64,000 nucleotides of DNA. Source: Nocardioides psychrotolerans. GTDB taxonomy: Bacteria > Actinomycetota > Actinomycetes > Propionibacteriales > Nocardioidaceae. Position 1 is the first letter of the stretch. Each line of letters starts with the position of its first letter. The notes beneath the pieces were generated by a model, which saw only the letters and a program-made list of their open reading frames with translations, ran no database searches and was not told the DNA's origin. Positions 61,316-64,000 of this stretch are shown here, one piece after another. Made by a program: the position numbers and the translations under genes. The stretch covers positions 1-64,000 of the forward strand of contig NZ_FOQG01000011.1 in assembly GCF_900113685.1 (NCBI RefSeq). The letters are read 5' to 3'.

Positions 61316-62119
61316 ATGGCCCAGATCGTCGAGATCACCGACACTGACGATCCCCGGCTGGCCGACTACCGCGACCTGCGCGACGTACAGCTGCGCAAGA
61401 ACCTCGAGGCCGAGCACGGCCTGTTCCTGGCCGAGGGGGAGAAGGTCGTACGCCGTGCGGTCGAGGCCGGCTTCACCGCGCGGTCCTTCCTCATGGCACC
61501 GCGCTGGTTGGACGGGCTGGCCGACGTGCTCGATCGCTCCGAGGCGCCGTGCTTCGTGCTGGCGGAGAAGCTCGCGGAGGAGGTGACCGGCTTTCACGTG
61601 CACCGCGGCTCGTTGGCCTCGCTCGAGCGCCGGCCCCTGCCCACCGTCGAGTCGGTGCTGGCCGGCGCGCGCTCCGTGCTCGTGCTCGAGGACATCGTCG
61701 ACCACACCAACGTCGGCGCCATCTTCCGCAGCGGTGCGGCGCTCGGCTTCGACGCGGTGCTGCTGGCGCCGCGGTGCGCCGACCCGCTCTACCGACGCTC
61801 CATCAAGGTCGGCATGGGGGCGGTCTTCACCATGCCCTGGACGCGGCTGCCCGACTGGACGAACGCGCTGCCCGACCTGACCGCGGCCGGCTTCACCACT
61901 GTCGCCCTCACCCTCGCCGACGACGCCGTGGCGATCGAGGAGGCCGTGGCCGGCCTCGACCGGGTCGCCCTGGTCCTCGGCTCGGAGGGGCACGGCCTCT
62001 CGAAGCGCTGGGAGGAGGCCGCCGACCGGCGTGCCGTCATCCCCATGCGTGAGGGAATCGACTCCCTCAACGTCGCCGCCGCCACCGCTGTCGCCTGCTA
62101 CATCACCGCGCGGCGCTGA
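61316..62119 (+). CDS. TrmH/SpoU family RNA methyltransferase
   Basis: A 267-residue SPOUT methyltransferase. An N-terminal L30e-like substrate-binding domain (about 1-105; FLAEGEKVVRRAVEAG) is followed by the knotted catalytic domain with motif 1 VDHTNVGAIFRSGAALGFD, motif 2 LVLGSEGHGLS and motif 3 IPMREGIDSLNVAAATAVAC. Such enzymes 2'-O-methylate rRNA or tRNA; the exact site is unknown. It starts 28 bases after the siroheme synthase stop. Confidence 0.92.
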   Translation: MAQIVEITDTDDPRLADYRDLRDVQLRKNLEAEHGLFLAEGEKVVRRAVEAGFTARSFLMAPRWLDGLADVLDRSEAPCFVLAEKLAEEVTGFHVHRGSLASLERRPLPTVESVLAGARSVLVLEDIVDHTNVGAIFRSGAALGFDAVLLAPRCADPLYRRSIKVGMGAVFTMPWTRLPDWTNALPDLTAAGFTTVALTLADDAVAIEEAVAGLDRVALVLGSEGHGLSKRWEEAADRRAVIPMREGIDSLNVAAATAVACYITARR

Positions 62120-62177
62120 GTCGTCCGGAGCGAGGATGGCGGGCATGACTCTCCTGCACGTGTGCAGGCGACGACTC
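62118..62177. terminator. nested inverted repeats between convergent genes
   Basis: GAGTCGTC (62118-62125) pairs with GACGACTC (62170-62177), enclosing a perfect hairpin CCTGCAC-GT-GTGCAGG (62153-62168). The gap separates the convergent methyltransferase and deformylase genes. A bidirectional terminator is most likely; a small RNA is possible. Confidence 0.5.
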
Positions 62178-62215
62178 GGATCGGCTGAACGACTCGTCCG
62201 TGGCTCCCGCAGGCC

Positions 62216-62800
62216 CTAGGCCGGCCAGCCCGCGGGATAGGCCTCGGCAGCCTTGTCGTGCTCCTTCTGCAGCTTCTTGCGCTGCTTGGTCGGCAGCCGG
62301 TCGCCGAAGACCGTGCCGAGGGTGTGGTCGGTCTCGTGCTGGAGGCAGCGCGCCAGCAGCCCGTCCCCGGCGAACGTGACGGGGGAGCCGTCCAGGCCCG
62401 TGCCCGTGACGCTGGCCTGGTCCGGTCGCGCGCACTCGACGAACGCCCCCGGGAAGGACAGACAGCCCTCCTCGCCGTCATCGAGGAGGCGGTCCTTGCC
62501 CTCGGGCAGCGTCAGGACGGGGTTGCACACGACGCCGACGGTGCGCTGGCCCGACTCGTCCGGGCAGTCGAAGACGAACAACGCCACGTCCTGACCGATC
62601 TGGCAGGCGGCTAGGCCGACCCCGTCGGCGGCGTACATGGTCGCGACCATGTCGGCCGCCAGCGTGGCCAGCGCGTCGTCGTAGGACGTCACCCGCTGCT
62701 GCGGTCGGTGCATGACCGGGGTGCCCCAGCGGGTCAGGGGATGGATGGTCCCCCCGGTCGGGAGGGGGCCGTGGGGAGTGAGGGGAGGCTGCTCGGACAC
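62216..62800 (-). CDS. def: peptide deformylase
   Basis: A 194-residue metal enzyme that removes the formyl group from new proteins. All three motifs are present: GVGLAACQIG near 61-70, EGCLSFPG near 110-117 (metal Cys) and QHETDH near 154-159 (metal His residues and catalytic Glu). The GTG start has a leaderless-type -10 box seven bases upstream. The C-terminus is basic and ends AEAYPAGWPA. Confidence 0.95.
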   Translation of the reverse strand: MSEQPPLTPHGPLPTGGTIHPLTRWGTPVMHRPQQRVTSYDDALATLAADMVATMYAADGVGLAACQIGQDVALFVFDCPDESGQRTVGVVCNPVLTLPEGKDRLLDDGEEGCLSFPGAFVECARPDQASVTGTGLDGSPVTFAGDGLLARCLQHETDHTLGTVFGDRLPTKQRKKLQKEHDKAAEAYPAGWPA

Positions 62801-62807
62801 GGCGCCG

Positions 62808-62813
62808 ATCCTA
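62808..62813 (-). promoter_or_regulatory. -10 box TAGGAT for the deformylase gene
   Basis: TAGGAT on the minus strand ends seven bases before the GTG at 62800, predicting a leaderless transcript. Confidence 0.5.
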
Positions 62814-62935
62814 GAACCAGAGCGGGATCAGGAGCGAAGCGACCACTCCCAGGGGAGCGACCCAGTCGAGTCACCCCAGTCGAGCAACCCCGTCGCGCCA
62901 CGTGACCCGGGCCACTCGGTCATCCGTAGCGGAAG

Positions 62936-62954
62936 ATGTAACTCCGAGTTACAT
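62936..62954. promoter_or_regulatory. operator ATGTAACTCCGAGTTACAT overlapping a -10 box
   Basis: A perfect 9-1-9 palindrome ends eight bases before the ATG at 62962. Its right arm overlaps a -10 box TACATT (62950-62955) that lies six bases before the ATG. A bound repressor would block the promoter directly. The form is that of a TetR-type operator; lipid-metabolism repressors of that family use comparable sites. The regulator is not in the window. Confidence 0.72.
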
Positions 62955-62961
62955 TATTTCC

Positions 62962-64000
62962 ATGTCCCTGATCAACAGCCTCAAGCCTGGCGGCAAGCAC
63001 GGTGTCCCCAGCAGCGAGTCCCGCGACCCCATCGGCTTCCTCGTGGCCGGCCTCAGCAAGCTCGCGCAGAGCGACCTGATCGACACCCTGCGCCTGCGCA
63101 AGTCCACCGAGCAGGCGGTCTTCACCGTCACCCGCAACGGCTTCAAGACGATGACCACCGCGAGCCGGACGTTCGCCAGGGCCGGCAGCAGGGGAGTCGA
63201 CGGCGTGCGCCTCCCGGCCGCCCGGCCCCGGGGCGTCTTCGACCTCACGCCGACCGAGGACCAGCAGATGCTGGTCGACGTCGTCACCGAGTTTGCCGAC
63301 GAGGTCGTGCGTCCGGCGGCCACCGAGGCCAACGAGACCTGCGAGGCACCCGAGGCGCTGCTCAAGGCCAGCCTCGAGATCGGGCTGCCGATCCTCGGGG
63401 TCCCCGAGTCGCTCGGTGGCATCTCCGAGGAGCGCTCGGCCATGGCCGGGACCCTCGTCGCCGAAGCGCTCTCGCGCGGCGACCTCGGCCTCGCCGTCGC
63501 GACGCTGGCGCCCGGCTCGGTCGCGACCGCGCTGGGATTGTGGGGAACCGACGCCCAGCAGCAGACCTACCTCCCGGCCTTCACCGGCGACGACGTGCCC
63601 GCCGCGGCGCTCGCGCTCAACGAGGCCACCGTCCTCTTCGACGTGCTGAGTCCGTCGACCACGGCCACGAGGACGGCGGACGGCTTCGTGCTCTCCGGCG
63701 TCAAGACCCTCGTGCCGCGGGGCGCGCAGGCAGAGCTCTTCGTCGTCGGCGCCCTGCTCGACGACAAGCCGGTGCTCTTCCTGGTGGAGTCCTCCTCCAC
63801 CGGCCTGAGCGTCGAGGCCGACCCGGCGATGGGCGTCCGCGCTGCGTCCCTCACCCGGCTCCACCTCGACCAGGTCACGGTCCCCGCCGACGCCGTCCTC
63901 GGCGCCACCGACGGCACGACGTACGTCGAGTGCGTGCGCCTCTCGCGCCTCGCGTGGTGCGCGCTGGCCATCGGGACAGGTCAGGCCGTCCTCGACTACG
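62962..64000 (+). CDS. acyl-CoA dehydrogenase, N-terminal part (3' end outside window)
   Basis: The first 346 residues of an acyl-CoA dehydrogenase. An unusual N-terminal extension of about 90 residues (SLINSLKPGGKHGVPSS; SKLAQSDLIDTLRLRKSTEQ) precedes the normal start FDLTPTEDQQMLVDVVTEFA. Then follow the helical N-domain (IGLPILGVPESLGGISEERS) and the beta domain with ALALNEATVLFD and GFVLSGVKTLVPRG. The catalytic Glu and C-terminal helices are beyond the window edge. Such extended forms occur in actinobacterial beta-oxidation. The palindromic operator next to the start suggests it responds to a fatty acid or acyl-CoA signal. Confidence 0.9.
   Translation, partial: MSLINSLKPGGKHGVPSSESRDPIGFLVAGLSKLAQSDLIDTLRLRKSTEQAVFTVTRNGFKTMTTASRTFARAGSRGVDGVRLPAARPRGVFDLTPTEDQQMLVDVVTEFADEVVRPAATEANETCEAPEALLKASLEIGLPILGVPESLGGISEERSAMAGTLVAEALSRGDLGLAVATLAPGSVATALGLWGTDAQQQTYLPAFTGDDVPAAALALNEATVLFDVLSPSTTATRTADGFVLSGVKTLVPRGAQAELFVVGALLDDKPVLFLVESSSTGLSVEADPAMGVRAASLTRLHLDQVTVPADAVLGATDGTTYVECVRLSRLAWCALAIGTGQAVLDY

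Noticed and set aside
60341..62146. A minus-strand frame of 600 codons opposite the siroheme and TrmH genes
   Set aside because: The translated sequence is His/Gly/Arg-rich filler, and both plus-strand genes have complete family motifs.

Overview
The window comes from a high-GC actinobacterium. Gene content (TreX/TreY/TreZ, an InhA-type FabI, class F sortase, SURF1, many leaderless starts) and the dense coding layout suggest Nocardioides or a close relative in the Nocardioidaceae; this is inference from content, since no rRNA or other marker gene is present. No rRNA, tRNA or CRISPR array was seen.

Layout. 1-942: accessory DNA with the 3' end of an IS1380-type element, a small membrane protein and a frame-broken small gene. 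1004-4830: a HTH regulator divergent from a tightly coupled trio (acyl-CoA dehydrogenase-like, PIG-L deacetylase fused to a methyltransferase, glycosyltransferase) whose product is unknown. 5001-12170: treX-treY-treZ (glycogen to trehalose) and a phosphotransferase. 12227-22212: housekeeping genes (Zn metallopeptidase, ABC-F protein, enoyl-CoA hydratase, ABC exporter, SURF1, MoaA, dodecin, FabG-FabI). 22267-28182: a cyanophycin region with cphB-cphA-cupin facing a CphA-like Mur ligase that lacks the ATP-grasp domain. 28206-34603: phosphatases, an ABC ATPase, NfeD with an SPFH protein, a TSUP permease. 34718-45931: an amine-catabolism locus using gamma-glutamylation (glutamine synthetase-like enzyme, aldehyde dehydrogenase, SDR, class I amidotransferase, FCD-type GntR regulator), divergent from a permease, a choline-kinase-like phosphotransferase and a dimethylglycine-dehydrogenase-like flavoprotein. 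46173-52192: a patchy stress/cation island with two universal stress proteins, a decayed IS3 transposase, a P-type cation ATPase and a CorA remnant. 52193-64000: catalase, SpoIIE-type phosphatase, a three-gene ABC-2 exporter, a collagen-like surface protein with its own sortase, PEBP protein, siroheme synthase, TrmH methyltransferase, peptide deformylase and the start of an acyl-CoA dehydrogenase.

Regulatory signals stand out. At about eighteen genes a TANNNT -10 box lies 6-10 bases (mostly 6-8) before the start codon, so the transcript would begin at or just before that codon (leaderless). Several divergent pairs have such boxes back to back, one pair sharing the palindrome ACCCTAGGGT. A related 22-bp-arm hairpin sits between convergent gene pairs and probably acts as a bidirectional terminator. 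Two strong palindromic operators lie before the amine-catabolism genes and before the last acyl-CoA dehydrogenase.
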